A stretch of DNA of 64,000 nucleotides from CAZYBU01 sp964645775 (GCA_964645775.1 CAZYBU010000001.1:124001-188000); one strand, 5' to 3'; positions 33,527-43,559 are shown, numbered from the stretch's first letter. Program-made: numbers and translations. Notes: generated by a model from the letters alone, not told the origin.

Positions 33527-35226
33527 GATACATTCCTGATCGCCTTCTTCCCCTGGCGGTCTGTTTTATACTCCTTCCTCTTTCACAGGGGGTGGGTGAT
33601 TCCGGATATCTTGTTGTCTTCCCCAAAATTTCCGGTGACCATCTACAAAATGCCCGTGTGGTCGATATGCCGGATGGTTCAACAGGTTACACGGTACGCG
33701 ATCTCTCTTACGGTAACAGAAAAGGAGAGATAAAACAGGAGCTGGTTCTCTCTTTCAATCGATCGCCCGACAAAATGGGAAGAGACGATACTCGAAGGTA
33801 TGACATCCGGAAGGCTTCTTTCCAGCTGGAAAATAGTGAAGCCAGTTTCGGATCTTCCTCGGCTCTTTTTTACAAGAGTGAACACGGTATAGAGATAGCC
33901 ACGGAGAGGAGTCAATGGCTTGGTAGTTGTGGAGATCTCGGTTCGTTTACCTTCGAGTTCCGATTGAGGCCCACGGCTTTGAAGGATGGGAGCGTCCTTT
34001 TTTCCAGGGTGGGACGGCTTTCCGGTTCACCTATCGGGTTTGAGGTCGTGATCCTGGGACGGAGGATTGTAAGCCGGTTCCACAATATGTTTCAGACTGA
34101 GAACGGTAACAGGGTGAACATCGCTCTTACCCGGGGACCCCAACTTGAAAGAGACCGCTGGTATCATTACCTGGTAACCTTTGATCGTCAGAGTGGTCGG
34201 ATGGTCAGTTATCTTAACAACAGGGAGAATGAGACACTCTATATTACGGAAACCGGAAGACCGGGTGAAGGAGTATACACGCCTCTCTTCACCGCTCCCG
34301 GTGAGAAGGAAGATACCTGTGTCGATATGCCAGAAGTGCGTATCGGTAACCGTTATGCAGGATACCTCGATGAAATTCGGTTGAGCAGGTATGACCGGGT
34401 GGAGCTCTCCCGCCGTAGTGATATTGCCTGGAAAAGATACAGGGATACCGAGAAAGCCGGTAGAAACCCTTATAATTATGAGGGTATTGTTACAAGCCCT
34501 GTGTACAGTTTTAAGGGCACAGGAACCAGAATTACTCATTTCCAATGGAATGAGAAAAAGAAAGACCATACTTTTATATGGATGGAATTCCGTATAGCTG
34601 ACAGGCGATTCACCCGCGATGACCGTGATCTTAAATGGTACCGTATTAAAAACGGGGAGAGGACAATTTACCTGAAAAAAACAACGGAAGACCTCTATCT
34701 GAGGGGAAAGTATTATCAGTGGAGGGCTCACCTGGTGCCCTCGCCGGACGGCAGCCACGCTCCCGTAATATATACTATTTCATTGAGATATCAGCCCGAT
34801 CTAAAACCGAAACCGCCCATGTTTCTTGAGACAACTGTAACAGGCGACCGAAGCGTTACTCTTAAATGGCTGAAAAGCTACGAAGATGATATAGCAGGAT
34901 ACAGGATTTACTATGGAACCGCATCCGGCAAATATGATGGTATCATTGAGAGAGTAAAGGGTAAGCCCATTACCAACGATTTTTCCAGCGGGGATTATAT
35001 TGAGCTGACCATAACAAATGATCTGGTTGAAGAGAACAGGGAAGCGGATACAAGGGAATTGCTTGATTATCCCAGGATCAGGAACAGGGTTCTCTACTTC
35101 TTTGCTGTAAGTGCCTATGATACCTACAGGACAGGAACTCCCTATAATCATGAATCCGACCTCTCTGAAGAGGTAACCGGTCGACCCCATCTCGGATCAG
35201 AGATTACTCCTTCAAAACCTCATTGA
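33514..35226 (+). CDS. Exported LamG-like and fibronectin type III domain protein
   Basis: A 570-residue protein with a signal peptide (LLPLAVCFILLPLSQGVG). The middle contains a concanavalin A-like LamG fold (SFTFEFRLRPTALKDGSVLFSR; DRWYHYLVTFDRQSGRMVSYLNN; DEIRLSRYDR), and the C-terminal 150 residues hold a fibronectin type III domain (SVTLKWLKSYEDDIAGYRIYYGTASGKYDG). Such combinations bind carbohydrate or protein at the cell surface or in the periplasm. The GTG start overlaps the end of rpiB. The specific ligand is unknown. Confidence 0.72.
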   Translation: MPVLRYIPDRLLPLAVCFILLPLSQGVGDSGYLVVFPKISGDHLQNARVVDMPDGSTGYTVRDLSYGNRKGEIKQELVLSFNRSPDKMGRDDTRRYDIRKASFQLENSEASFGSSSALFYKSEHGIEIATERSQWLGSCGDLGSFTFEFRLRPTALKDGSVLFSRVGRLSGSPIGFEVVILGRRIVSRFHNMFQTENGNRVNIALTRGPQLERDRWYHYLVTFDRQSGRMVSYLNNRENETLYITETGRPGEGVYTPLFTAPGEKEDTCVDMPEVRIGNRYAGYLDEIRLSRYDRVELSRRSDIAWKRYRDTEKAGRNPYNYEGIVTSPVYSFKGTGTRITHFQWNEKKKDHTFIWMEFRIADRRFTRDDRDLKWYRIKNGERTIYLKKTTEDLYLRGKYYQWRAHLVPSPDGSHAPVIYTISLRYQPDLKPKPPMFLETTVTGDRSVTLKWLKSYEDDIAGYRIYYGTASGKYDGIIERVKGKPITNDFSSGDYIELTITNDLVEENREADTRELLDYPRIRNRVLYFFAVSAYDTYRTGTPYNHESDLSEEVTGRPHLGSEITPSKPH

Positions 35227-35262
35227 CACCTCCCATTCCTGTTTTTATCTGTCCTATCTATT

Positions 35263-36672
35263 ATGCAGACAACCTCCATGGAACGAAAAAAAATTGATAT
35301 ATCTTTACCTCCCGAGTTACGGAATGACATCGTGACTATTCAGGAGACTCTCCGCCAGGCTGGTCATGAATGCTATCTGGTGGGGGGTTCTGTTCGTGAT
35401 CTGATACTCGGGGACTTTATGGGAGACGTGGACTTTGCCACGAGCGCCCATCCGAAAATCGTCATGAGTCTCTTCAGCCGCGTGATACCCACCGGTATTC
35501 GCCATGGCACAGTCACAATCCTTATGGGAGACTGCACCTATGAAATAACCACCTACAGATCGGAGGGAACCTACGTCGATGGCCGCAGGCCTGAAAAGGT
35601 CTATTTTTCTGAAACACTGGAAGAGGATGTTATCCGAAGGGATTTTACGATCAATGGACTCGCTTATGATATTGAAAGCGGAGAGGTGATCGATTATATT
35701 GGAGGTCTCCGTGACCTGGATGATGGCGTTATCCGTACCATAGGCGATCCCATGAAACGCTTCACCGAAGATGGTCTTCGGCCTATACGGGCGTGCCGGT
35801 TCTCCGCTCGTCTCGGTTTTACAATAGATGAAGATACCTTTCAGACCATACCTCGGACCCTTGATGTCACAAGGCGGGTCTCTGTTGAACGGATACGTGA
35901 TGAATTCATGAAACTTCTGAGAAGTGACCGGCCTTCCGTGGGGATTGAAAATCTTCGTGTCTCGGGCCTGTTAGATATTTTTATGCCGGAACTGGTACAA
36001 ACGTACGGAGTGGAGCAGAACCGTTTCCATATTTTTGATGTATATCATCACAGTATTCACGCCTGTGACGCGGCTCCGGCCGAATATCCTCTTATCCGAA
36101 TGGCAGCCCTGCTTCACGATATCGGCAAGGTTCCGACCCGGCAAATGGGAGAAGATGGCGATTACACCTTCTATAATCATGAGGTTGTGGGAGCCAGGAT
36201 GGTAAAGCGTATCATGAAGCGGATGAAGTTTTCGAATGAAGATATTAACCGGGTTAATAATCTTGTTCTGAACCACATGTTCCACTATAAGGACGAATGG
36301 ACGGATGGAGCGGTTAGAAGGTTTTTGAGAAAGGTGGGAGTAGAGAATGTCGATGAACTCTTCTCCCTTCGTATCGCTGACCGCACGGGTAACGGTTCCC
36401 GTGAAGGTATGCCTGTTCCCATGAAGAAGCTTCGGAAACGAATCGAAAGAATTATTGAGGAAGAAAACGCCATTACCGTACGGGACCTGGAGATTGACGG
36501 CAATACCGTTATGAAAGAATGTAATCTTTCTCCAGGGCCCATGGTCGGAAGGGTCCTGCATGAACTACTGGAGTTGGTGCTGGATGATCCTGCCATTAAC
36601 GAAAATGAAAAACTGGTCCTCCTGGCCAGGGAAATCTGTACACGTTTGAAGGAAGAACGTGGTGAATCCTGA
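35263..36672 (+). CDS. CCA-adding tRNA nucleotidyltransferase / poly(A) polymerase with HD domain
   Basis: A class II nucleotidyltransferase of 469 residues. The head domain has YLVGGSVRDLILG and the metal-binding GDVDFATS (Asp55 and Asp57), then the ERRxD-like region RRDFTINGLAYD and RPIRACRFSARLGF. A C-terminal HD domain carries LLHDIGK (His285/Asp286). It adds or repairs the tRNA 3' CCA end; the tmRNA here lacks an encoded CCA, so such an activity is needed. Family members may instead be poly(A) polymerase or A-adding enzymes. Confidence 0.88.
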   Translation: MQTTSMERKKIDISLPPELRNDIVTIQETLRQAGHECYLVGGSVRDLILGDFMGDVDFATSAHPKIVMSLFSRVIPTGIRHGTVTILMGDCTYEITTYRSEGTYVDGRRPEKVYFSETLEEDVIRRDFTINGLAYDIESGEVIDYIGGLRDLDDGVIRTIGDPMKRFTEDGLRPIRACRFSARLGFTIDEDTFQTIPRTLDVTRRVSVERIRDEFMKLLRSDRPSVGIENLRVSGLLDIFMPELVQTYGVEQNRFHIFDVYHHSIHACDAAPAEYPLIRMAALLHDIGKVPTRQMGEDGDYTFYNHEVVGARMVKRIMKRMKFSNEDINRVNNLVLNHMFHYKDEWTDGAVRRFLRKVGVENVDELFSLRIADRTGNGSREGMPVPMKKLRKRIERIIEEENAITVRDLEIDGNTVMKECNLSPGPMVGRVLHELLELVLDDPAINENEKLVLLAREICTRLKEERGES

Positions 36673-37216
36673 ACGAGTTTTCTGCTTTATTGCTCTCCTC
36701 CTTCTGGTCTTTGCAGGTTGTTCGGACGAAGGCGATTCAGCTTCTTCCACGGATAACATCGGAAACAAAACATTTCTTCAGGAGAAAAGTGAAGATCTCC
36801 AGCATGAGAGCAGGGAAAAGCAGGCGGGAGAACCTGTTACAGCTGAATCTATCCATGGAAGATGGAAACTGCATTATCGGGGAAACTATGGATATGATTT
36901 CTACTTCGGTCAGGGGTATAATGCCCGTATAATTATCAGTCTTAACACACAATACCTTGTCTTTCATGGTGTCTATACCGTTAAGGATGGCGTGGTCACA
37001 ATAAATATTTTCAAGATGAAATCAGAGACTGATCGCAACAGGGTCTACGCAAAGAAGGACTTTATAAAGGTTAAGTCCTCAAAATTTGAATTTAACGGTA
37101 CAAGGGTGAAAAGTAATGGCCGATCCATGCTGTACCTGAAACCGGGAGTGATAACCATAGATGGCCACGATTCACGGGGATATTTTGAACCTCTTCTAAA
37201 ACTCAGGAAGATTTGA
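36662..37216 (+). CDS. Lipoprotein of unknown function
   Basis: About 184 residues with a lipoprotein signal (LLLLVFAGC, lipobox Cys near residue 20), a charged low-complexity linker and a C-terminal beta-rich domain (IHGRWKLHYRG through LKPGVITIDG) that resembles small lipocalin-like DUF folds. GTG 36662 follows AAGGAAG by a suitable distance; GTG 36659 is the alternative. It slightly overlaps the end of the CCA enzyme gene. It would be tethered to a membrane facing the periplasm. Confidence 0.7.
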   Translation: MNPERVFCFIALLLLVFAGCSDEGDSASSTDNIGNKTFLQEKSEDLQHESREKQAGEPVTAESIHGRWKLHYRGNYGYDFYFGQGYNARIIISLNTQYLVFHGVYTVKDGVVTINIFKMKSETDRNRVYAKKDFIKVKSSKFEFNGTRVKSNGRSMLYLKPGVITIDGHDSRGYFEPLLKLRKI

Positions 37217-37217
37217 A

Positions 37218-37964
37218 ATGGTACATGTCGTGATCCCCACAACTGATGGCTACGAACTCGATGGTACTCTCTACGGAGATACAGGAGGAGAGACACCGGC
37301 CATTGTCTACTGTCATGGTATGCTCTCGAGCAAAGATGGATATAAGGTTCGTCATCTCGGTCCCTTTCTGGCCGACAAAGGGTATCCTCTTCTCGCCTTT
37401 ACCTTTTCAGGCGCTACCCCATCCGGGAATATCTTTCATCATCTTTCGATCCTGAATGAAGTGAAGGAACTGGCCAGTGTTGCAGGATGGATGCGTTCCA
37501 GAGGCTATGATAAAATTCATCTTGTGGGATCCAGTCTCGGAGGTCTGATTGTTCTTATTTACGCTTCCGGATGGGATCCCGCTCTCTGCGCTCTTACAAC
37601 CGTGGCTACACCTGTTGACCTCAAGGAAGCCTTTACGGCCTGGAAGGTTCCACCTGCAGATGAGCTTGACCCGGAGAGTTTTACGAACATAGAGGGGACA
37701 TCTATCACAAACCGATTTTTCCTGGAAGGATATGAGCTTGATGTTTCCTCTTACCTGAAACGCATTGATCTTCCACTTCAGGTAATACACGGATCTGAAG
37801 ATGAGACCGTCCCCTTCATCAACGCCTCCCGTTTGATCTCTATGGTACCCGATGAGGCGAAACAGGTTACTCTTGATGGAGGTGACCATTCACTGACTCG
37901 GAGTGAATGGCTGAACATGATACAGGAAAGGATATTTGAATGGACTTCCTTCTGCAAAAGCTGA
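37218..37964 (+). CDS. Alpha/beta hydrolase
   Basis: A 248-residue alpha/beta hydrolase. It has the nucleophile elbow LVGSSLGGLIVL (Ser106), the acid in GSEDETVPF (Asp195 region) and His224 in GGDHSLTR. Early sequence ELDGTLYG and IVYCHGMLSSKDGYK match the DLH/BAAT-type serine peptidase or esterase group. It starts two bases after the lipoprotein stop and overlaps the next membrane protein by 25 bases. The substrate is unknown. Confidence 0.87.
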   Translation: MVHVVIPTTDGYELDGTLYGDTGGETPAIVYCHGMLSSKDGYKVRHLGPFLADKGYPLLAFTFSGATPSGNIFHHLSILNEVKELASVAGWMRSRGYDKIHLVGSSLGGLIVLIYASGWDPALCALTTVATPVDLKEAFTAWKVPPADELDPESFTNIEGTSITNRFFLEGYELDVSSYLKRIDLPLQVIHGSEDETVPFINASRLISMVPDEAKQVTLDGGDHSLTRSEWLNMIQERIFEWTSFCKS

Positions 37965-38365
37965 ACTACGCGGGAATCTATGCCGCCCTTGCCGGTCTCT
38001 ATCTTTTGGGAACCGGAATAATGGAAATTACTCGTCCTCTCACGGTTTCGGGTCTCTGGGAAAGGTTTATCCAATCACGGCTGTTTCCCGCTTACGGGGT
38101 TCTGCTTACACTTCTGGCTCTACCGTTGACCCTTTACAGGGGATATTTTTCCTGGTTTATTCTTATCATGGGAGCGCTTGCCGCCATTACCGGTCCTGTT
38201 ATACTTCTTTTCCCCGGCTTTATTCAGAAGAACATGATGGCTATGACTCGAAACGAGGAAGGAGAGGATCTGCTTCCGGGAGTCGTACGCATGGACGGTA
38301 TTCTTCGTATCGTTCTGGGACTCATCTTCCTTACGGGAGTAAGCCTGACACTTTCACTTTCCTGA
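37940..38365 (+). CDS. Small polytopic membrane protein
   Basis: A 141-residue protein with four predicted membrane helices (for example LAGLYLLGTGIMEI; AYGVLLTLLALPLTLY; LIMGALAAITGPVILLFPGF; ILRIVLGLIFLTGVSLTL). It overlaps the hydrolase gene by 25 bases and is probably co-translated with it. No family was identified. Confidence 0.65.
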   Translation: MDFLLQKLNYAGIYAALAGLYLLGTGIMEITRPLTVSGLWERFIQSRLFPAYGVLLTLLALPLTLYRGYFSWFILIMGALAAITGPVILLFPGFIQKNMMAMTRNEEGEDLLPGVVRMDGILRIVLGLIFLTGVSLTLSLS

Positions 38366-38459
38366 GAATCCAAAAATATTTGACACCTCTCTTCCCGATC
38401 CTTCATGATAGACTTAGGCTAAGCCTGCCCGCTAAAACGCGTTAAACCCTGGAGAACCG

Positions 38460-41400
38460 ATGAATTATATCAATGTCAGTCACAGCCGCAGATACAGCGG
38501 AACGATTAGCGGTAGATCAAGTGAAATCCAAGATAGATTTCCCGCCTCAAACATCCTTGAAGAGGATGGATTCTGGTCCACCCAGGTCCGGGAATCACCG
38601 ATCTCCGAATATGTCATAATTGATTATGGAGAGGATGTGTTCATCGATTATGTAGAGATACATCCTGTAACCGAACAGCCTTCTGGTTTCCCTTCGTATT
38701 TCCATTTGGAGTGCAGTGATGACACTTCCGTCTGGAGGATACTGCTCACCGAGAAAGAGTATAATACCGATGGGACCCCATACCGAGTAGATCTGCCCCT
38801 TACGCGTACGAGGTACGTTAAATTTGCAGCACCTCGTTCATGTGAAATGGAAAAAAAATTTCAGATCCGGGTAGCCCGTATCGAGGCCGGAATCTCCGGA
38901 ATACTGGAACTGGATGCCACGAGCAGCGAGCAGGAACATGATGTTAAGAACCTCCTTTCCGATAACAACCGGGAGACGTGGCTTTCAAGTCCAAAAAGCA
39001 ATCCCTCACGGGAGACTCTGAACATAGACCTGGGAGACGTTTACGGAGTAAACCGGATTATCCTGGAATCATCCCTGAAGGGTTTCCCCGCCAATATCAC
39101 CATCGAAACAAGCGCGGGTGAAGATGTCTGGACAATTCTCCATGATGAGAAAGGATTCCTGGCTGAATCTTTCAAAAAGTATTACTGGGAAGAGGGTGTT
39201 ATCCAGGCCCGTTTTATCCGCGTGGAAATGTCCACTACGCCCTTCTTCGAGAACCGGCATCAGGTTCAGCTCGCCTCCCTCGAGATCTGTGCCGCTCACC
39301 TGGAAGAAAACCATTCACATAATATTGGAGAGCTTACAACGCACGCTTCAGTCTTTATGCCAGGAATGGTAAGACTCGCTCGTGATGGTGAAGAAACAAT
39401 GGGGACAGCCGTTCAGGCCAATGACCGTCGTCTTAGGGACGCTACGGAACTTTTCAAGGGGATTGTTCGTTTCGCTGAAGAAGGCGAGTCTGAACCGCTC
39501 GTAGCTCTCCAGTCGTCAGATCCGAGGGTACAGCCGGCCACAGGGGAACAATACGGCATAGTGCGTCTGGCTTTTGACAGGGAGACCAAACCGGGTAGTG
39601 TGATCCAGGGAAGTGATTCGCGGCTTCAGCACGCTACACCGGATAATTTTGGTATTGTCCGAATTTGTCCCAATGGCGAATACATGGAAAGTGGAGTCAT
39701 TACCGGTAATGACTGCCGTCTTCAGAAGGCAACGACAGACGAGCCAGGAATAAGCCGTATTGCCAAAAATGGAGAGTCTTCCCATGATGCCGTTGTTAGC
39801 TCCACGGACAGAAGACTTTCTCACGCGGGGACCACATCTTATGGAATTGTTATACTTGCGGGAGACGGGGAGGAGAACGAGGGAAAGGTTATTCAGGCTA
39901 ATGATCGTCGATTAAAAGATGCAACAACCCTGGCGCCCGGTATTGTTGAGCTTGCGGAGGACGGGGAGGAGAGCCCGGGAACCGTTGTTCAGGGTAATGA
40001 CCGCCGTCTTCGGGACGCCACCACGGAATCAAAGGGGATCGTTGAGCTTGCGGAGGACGGGGAGGAGAAGAACGGAACCGCTGTCCAGGGTAATGACCGC
40101 CGTCTTCGGAACGCCACCACGGAATCAAAGGGGATTGTGGAACTGGCAGAGAACGGAGAGAAGAATCCGGGGGTTGCCGTTCAGGGTAACGATCGCCGGC
40201 TGGAAGATGCTACCATAATTTCTACCGGCATTGTTCGTCTGGCTTCGGATGGAGAAGAGGCTGAAGGTTCCGCTGTTCAGGGCAATGACCGTCGACTTCG
40301 GGAGGCAACGACAATTTCTACCGGCATTGTTCGTCTGGCTTCGGATGGAGAAGAGGCTGAAGGTTCCGCTGTTCAGGGCAATGACCGTCGTCTTCGGGAC
40401 GCTACCACGGAATCGAAGGGCATTGTAGAGCTGGCCGGGGATGGGGAGGATAAGCCGGGTACCGCTGTACAGGGTAACGACCATCGTCTCAAGGAAGCGA
40501 CGACAGTCTCTACAGGTATTGTTCGTCTGGCCCTGAACGGTGAGGAGACGGAAGGGGCGGCTGTTCAGGGTAACGACAGTCGTCTTCGGGACGCCACCAC
40601 GGAATCGAAGGGCATTGTAGAGCTGGCCGGGGATGGAGAGGATAAACCGGGTACCGCTGTCCAGGGCAGCGATCGTCGTCTCCGTGACTCCAGCACGACA
40701 TCAAAAGGTATAGTAGAGCTGGCGGAGGATGGGGAAAGCGTCCCTGGAGTCGTTGTTCAGGGTAATGATTCCAGACTACGGATAGGAACAGAAGAATATC
40801 CCGGGATTCTGCGTGTCGCTCCTGCCGGGGTCTCCCGGGAAGGACTTGTGGTGCAATCCAATGATCCACGGCTTGTGGACTCGAGAGAACCCCTTCCCCA
40901 TGAACATGAGTACGCTCCTCTGCATCATCGACTGGAAGATCATGAGGGTATCCTGGCGGTGGATGACAGCAGGGCCATGAAATTTATGGATGTTAATCCT
41001 CCTTTGTCCGATTCATCCGTGATTTACGGTAAAAACAAATCGGAGGGAACGGGAGCTATCGGTATAACCGGAACGGTTCGTCCCGGGAATGGCAAGAAAT
41101 CTACCGCTTACGGGGTAGTGGGCGATAGTTTGCATATCGGGGTCCGCGGACAGGCAACAGGAGATTCCGATTCCCGGGGATGCGGAGTGGCCGGCCTCGC
41201 CAGGAGTGGTCATGGAGGAGCTTTCCTGAGCGAGCATGGGTATTCACTCATGGTCGATGGATATGGCCGGGAAACAAACAGTCTGGATGAAACAATTAAT
41301 CTTAAAGGGGATGGGAAAGCCCTTTATGTGGATGGTGCGTCATTTTTTAAAGGTCAGGCTACTTTTCAGTTCAGCAGGGATGAAGCGACCGGAAACCTGG

Positions 41401-41792
41401 TAGAGTTCTTTGAGGTGGATGACGAAGAGTATATTTCCCCTGGTGATATCCTGGTTGTAAGCGACCGGGGAAAATCGATGCTGTCGAAATCACGTATCAC
41501 ATATAACCGGTCTGTTATAGGAGTTGTTTCTGACACTCCGGCTGTTATTCTTAATGGTGCACCTGAGGGGAAGGTATATGCCGTTGCCCTCGCCGGTAAG
41601 GTGATGTGTAAAGTGGATGCCCGGAACAAACCCATACGGCCTGGAGATTTCATTGTCACATCGGACACTCCCGGCTGCGGGATGAGCGGAAAAATCGATT
41701 CTTTTGATAAAATAGGCACTGTCCTGGGCAAGGCCCTGGATGGGCTGGAGGAGGGGCTGGGGACCATCCCTCTTTTTATTCAGCCTATGTAA
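38460..41792 (+). CDS. Large discoidin-repeat fibre-like protein
   Basis: A 1110-residue protein without a signal peptide. Residues about 5-150 and 150-285 form two F5/8 type C (discoidin)-like domains (for example ASNILEEDGFWSTQV; FIDYVEIHP; NIDLGDVYGVNRIILES). Residues 302-813 are sixteen exact 32-residue repeats with consensus G-I-V-x-L-A-x-D-G-E through Q-G-N-D-R-R-L, akin to phage tail-fibre repeats. A HEHEYAPLHHRL linker follows, then a glycine-rich trimerisation-like part and a C-terminal domain (VYAVALAGKVMCKVDA, RPGDFIVTSDTPGCGM, GTVLGKAL). It is probably a trimeric carbohydrate-binding fibre exported by a non-Sec route or cell lysis, which is inference. No phage genes flank it. Confidence 0.72.
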   Translation: MNYINVSHSRRYSGTISGRSSEIQDRFPASNILEEDGFWSTQVRESPISEYVIIDYGEDVFIDYVEIHPVTEQPSGFPSYFHLECSDDTSVWRILLTEKEYNTDGTPYRVDLPLTRTRYVKFAAPRSCEMEKKFQIRVARIEAGISGILELDATSSEQEHDVKNLLSDNNRETWLSSPKSNPSRETLNIDLGDVYGVNRIILESSLKGFPANITIETSAGEDVWTILHDEKGFLAESFKKYYWEEGVIQARFIRVEMSTTPFFENRHQVQLASLEICAAHLEENHSHNIGELTTHASVFMPGMVRLARDGEETMGTAVQANDRRLRDATELFKGIVRFAEEGESEPLVALQSSDPRVQPATGEQYGIVRLAFDRETKPGSVIQGSDSRLQHATPDNFGIVRICPNGEYMESGVITGNDCRLQKATTDEPGISRIAKNGESSHDAVVSSTDRRLSHAGTTSYGIVILAGDGEENEGKVIQANDRRLKDATTLAPGIVELAEDGEESPGTVVQGNDRRLRDATTESKGIVELAEDGEEKNGTAVQGNDRRLRNATTESKGIVELAENGEKNPGVAVQGNDRRLEDATIISTGIVRLASDGEEAEGSAVQGNDRRLREATTISTGIVRLASDGEEAEGSAVQGNDRRLRDATTESKGIVELAGDGEDKPGTAVQGNDHRLKEATTVSTGIVRLALNGEETEGAAVQGNDSRLRDATTESKGIVELAGDGEDKPGTAVQGSDRRLRDSSTTSKGIVELAEDGESVPGVVVQGNDSRLRIGTEEYPGILRVAPAGVSREGLVVQSNDPRLVDSREPLPHEHEYAPLHHRLEDHEGILAVDDSRAMKFMDVNPPLSDSSVIYGKNKSEGTGAIGITGTVRPGNGKKSTAYGVVGDSLHIGVRGQATGDSDSRGCGVAGLARSGHGGAFLSEHGYSLMVDGYGRETNSLDETINLKGDGKALYVDGASFFKGQATFQFSRDEATGNLVEFFEVDDEEYISPGDILVVSDRGKSMLSKSRITYNRSVIGVVSDTPAVILNGAPEGKVYAVALAGKVMCKVDARNKPIRPGDFIVTSDTPGCGMSGKIDSFDKIGTVLGKALDGLEEGLGTIPLFIQPM
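39363..40898 (+). repeat. Sixteen tandem 96-bp repeats inside the fibre-like gene
   Basis: Each unit encodes exactly 32 residues. The first six and the last two are diverged; units 7-14 are highly similar. Units alternate between GIVELAEDGE and GIVRLASDGE types, suggesting expansion by unequal exchange of two-unit blocks. Units 10 and 11 share a 78-base identity. Confidence 0.9.
40217..40390 (+). repeat. Recent tandem duplication of one repeat unit
   Basis: Bases 40217-40294 are identical to 40313-40390, an offset of exactly one 96-bp unit. This is the most recent expansion event in the array and a likely site of length variation. Confidence 0.85.
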
Positions 41793-41794
41793 TG

Positions 41795-42397
41795 TCAGGG
41801 TGAGAGGTTATTCAGGACCTCTATCTCATCCCGGTTGAAGACTTTGTCCTGGTATTCATTCAACTCTTTTGATATTTCCTGGCTGATATAGGTTATTCTA
41901 CGGGAATAAGGATTATCTTCATATTGGTTAACCCAGAGGATGATGATGGTCTTTTCGGATGTCCATGCTATGGACCCCTGCATATCTTTAATGGATTCCA
42001 TGTTAGCGGGACCAAATTTTTCTTCCAGTTTACTTTTTACGTCTTTGTAATCAAGATAGGGGAATGAGAGAGCTACATAAAAAAGGCGGCTTTCCCCTTT
42101 AGATTCCTCATCTTCAGCAGAGGGATCCCCGGCAGGAGTCTCTTTTTCCGTTGATGGGAGCTTTGATGGATCAAGATATAAAAAGCCATAATAATACGTA
42201 ATGGAGCCATCTCTGGATATGATGACCCGTTTATCATCCGTATATACAATTTTTCCCTTGATAGTATCCTTCGCGTCCTTCATGGATGTCCCCCATGTCA
42301 TCTCCCCGTATCCTTCAGGAAGGGCCTTTCGGTTTTCCTGAGAAAAGATGACAGAAGCGACTAAAAGGACAGAAAGGATGATCGTTATTTGTTTCAT
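41795..42397 (-). CDS. Exported protein of unknown function
   Basis: A protein of about 200 residues with a signal peptide (ITIILSVLLVASVIFSQ). After it comes GYGEMTWGTSMKDAKDTIKGK, a segment with an acidic low-complexity insert (SAEDEESKGES), and a C-terminal part ending in DEIEVLNNLSP. TWGTSMxDA-type segments occur in small periplasmic proteins of unknown role. ATG 42397 is chosen over GTG 42406. It converges on the fibre gene with a two-base gap. Confidence 0.7.
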   Translation of the reverse strand: MKQITIILSVLLVASVIFSQENRKALPEGYGEMTWGTSMKDAKDTIKGKIVYTDDKRVIISRDGSITYYYGFLYLDPSKLPSTEKETPAGDPSAEDEESKGESRLFYVALSFPYLDYKDVKSKLEEKFGPANMESIKDMQGSIAWTSEKTIIILWVNQYEDNPYSRRITYISQEISKELNEYQDKVFNRDEIEVLNNLSP

Positions 42398-42533
42398 TCT
42401 TCTCACCCGGCAAACATGTTTTTTGCGTTTCTGCTACAAGAATTACGGTTACTCCAATTATCGGCAGCGGCTCTTCATCTCCATAGGATGAATATTCTGT
42501 TTGACAGTATTAAGTAGATTGCAGTAACAGACA

Positions 42534-43223
42534 ATGATGTTTTTCAGGATTAACATATCACTATTTCTACTCTTCTTCCTTGTCCTCTCTACATTTTCCT
42601 GTGCCGGTGCCAAGGTTATGGAACGCAGGGACAATCTGGGCAGGACCGTGAGGATCAGTTACTATGAACGGGGTGATCTCAAGCATGTTGAAGAGATCAA
42701 ATATGTAGATAACTCCTTCAATCCCAGGAAAGTGGAATACCGTTATTTTAACGGTTCCAGGTGGGTGGTTCGGAAGGAGGAACGGTATTATTACCGGGAT
42801 AATAATCTCTTCAGACTGGCCTTTTTTGTGCATAAAAAAGAAGAAATTGAACAAACGGGCTCTATTGTTTACAGATATAGCGGTACAAAACCCCTGAGGA
42901 TTGAGTATTACAAGAATGGGCCGGGAGGTGATTACCTGATGGCCCTGGACCAGTACACATACAAAGGCAGGGATATTGTACAGCGCAGGCTGATTGAGTA
43001 CAAGATTAATCCGGAAACCGGCAAGAGAATGCAGGTGGGTCAATATGTCATCCATTATGAAAAGGGCGAACCGAATATGATACGCTCATGGGTGCTAAAT
43101 AAAAAAACCCAAAAAATAATTGAAAAAAAAGAAGAGCGGAAGCAGGAAGTTAAGGAAACAATCCAGAAACTTGAAGAACGATTTCTTCATGCCTGTAAGG
43201 GTCCTGAATTCACTGCCATTTAA
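42534..43223 (+). CDS. Lipoprotein of unknown function
   Basis: About 229 residues. A lipoprotein signal sequence ends in FLVLSTFSC (lipobox), followed by a tyrosine-rich beta-strand repetitive region (RRDNLGRTVRISYYERG; EEIKYVDNSF; YRYFNGSRW; KEERYYYRDNN), a pattern like antitoxin MORN or YwqK-type repeats. The C terminus is a charged helix. TTGACA at 42501-42506 could be the -35 of its promoter. No function is assigned. It lies just ahead of thioredoxin. Confidence 0.7.
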   Translation: MMFFRINISLFLLFFLVLSTFSCAGAKVMERRDNLGRTVRISYYERGDLKHVEEIKYVDNSFNPRKVEYRYFNGSRWVVRKEERYYYRDNNLFRLAFFVHKKEEIEQTGSIVYRYSGTKPLRIEYYKNGPGGDYLMALDQYTYKGRDIVQRRLIEYKINPETGKRMQVGQYVIHYEKGEPNMIRSWVLNKKTQKIIEKKEERKQEVKETIQKLEERFLHACKGPEFTAI

Positions 43224-43238
43224 TCAAGGGAGGAACTG

Positions 43239-43556
<318 letters not shown>

Positions 43557-43559
43557 GTT

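Noticed and set aside
38460..41792. Prophage or tailocin locus around the fibre-like gene
   Set aside because: Neighbours are a hydrolase, small membrane protein, exported protein and thioredoxin; no structural, lysis or integrase gene is present.
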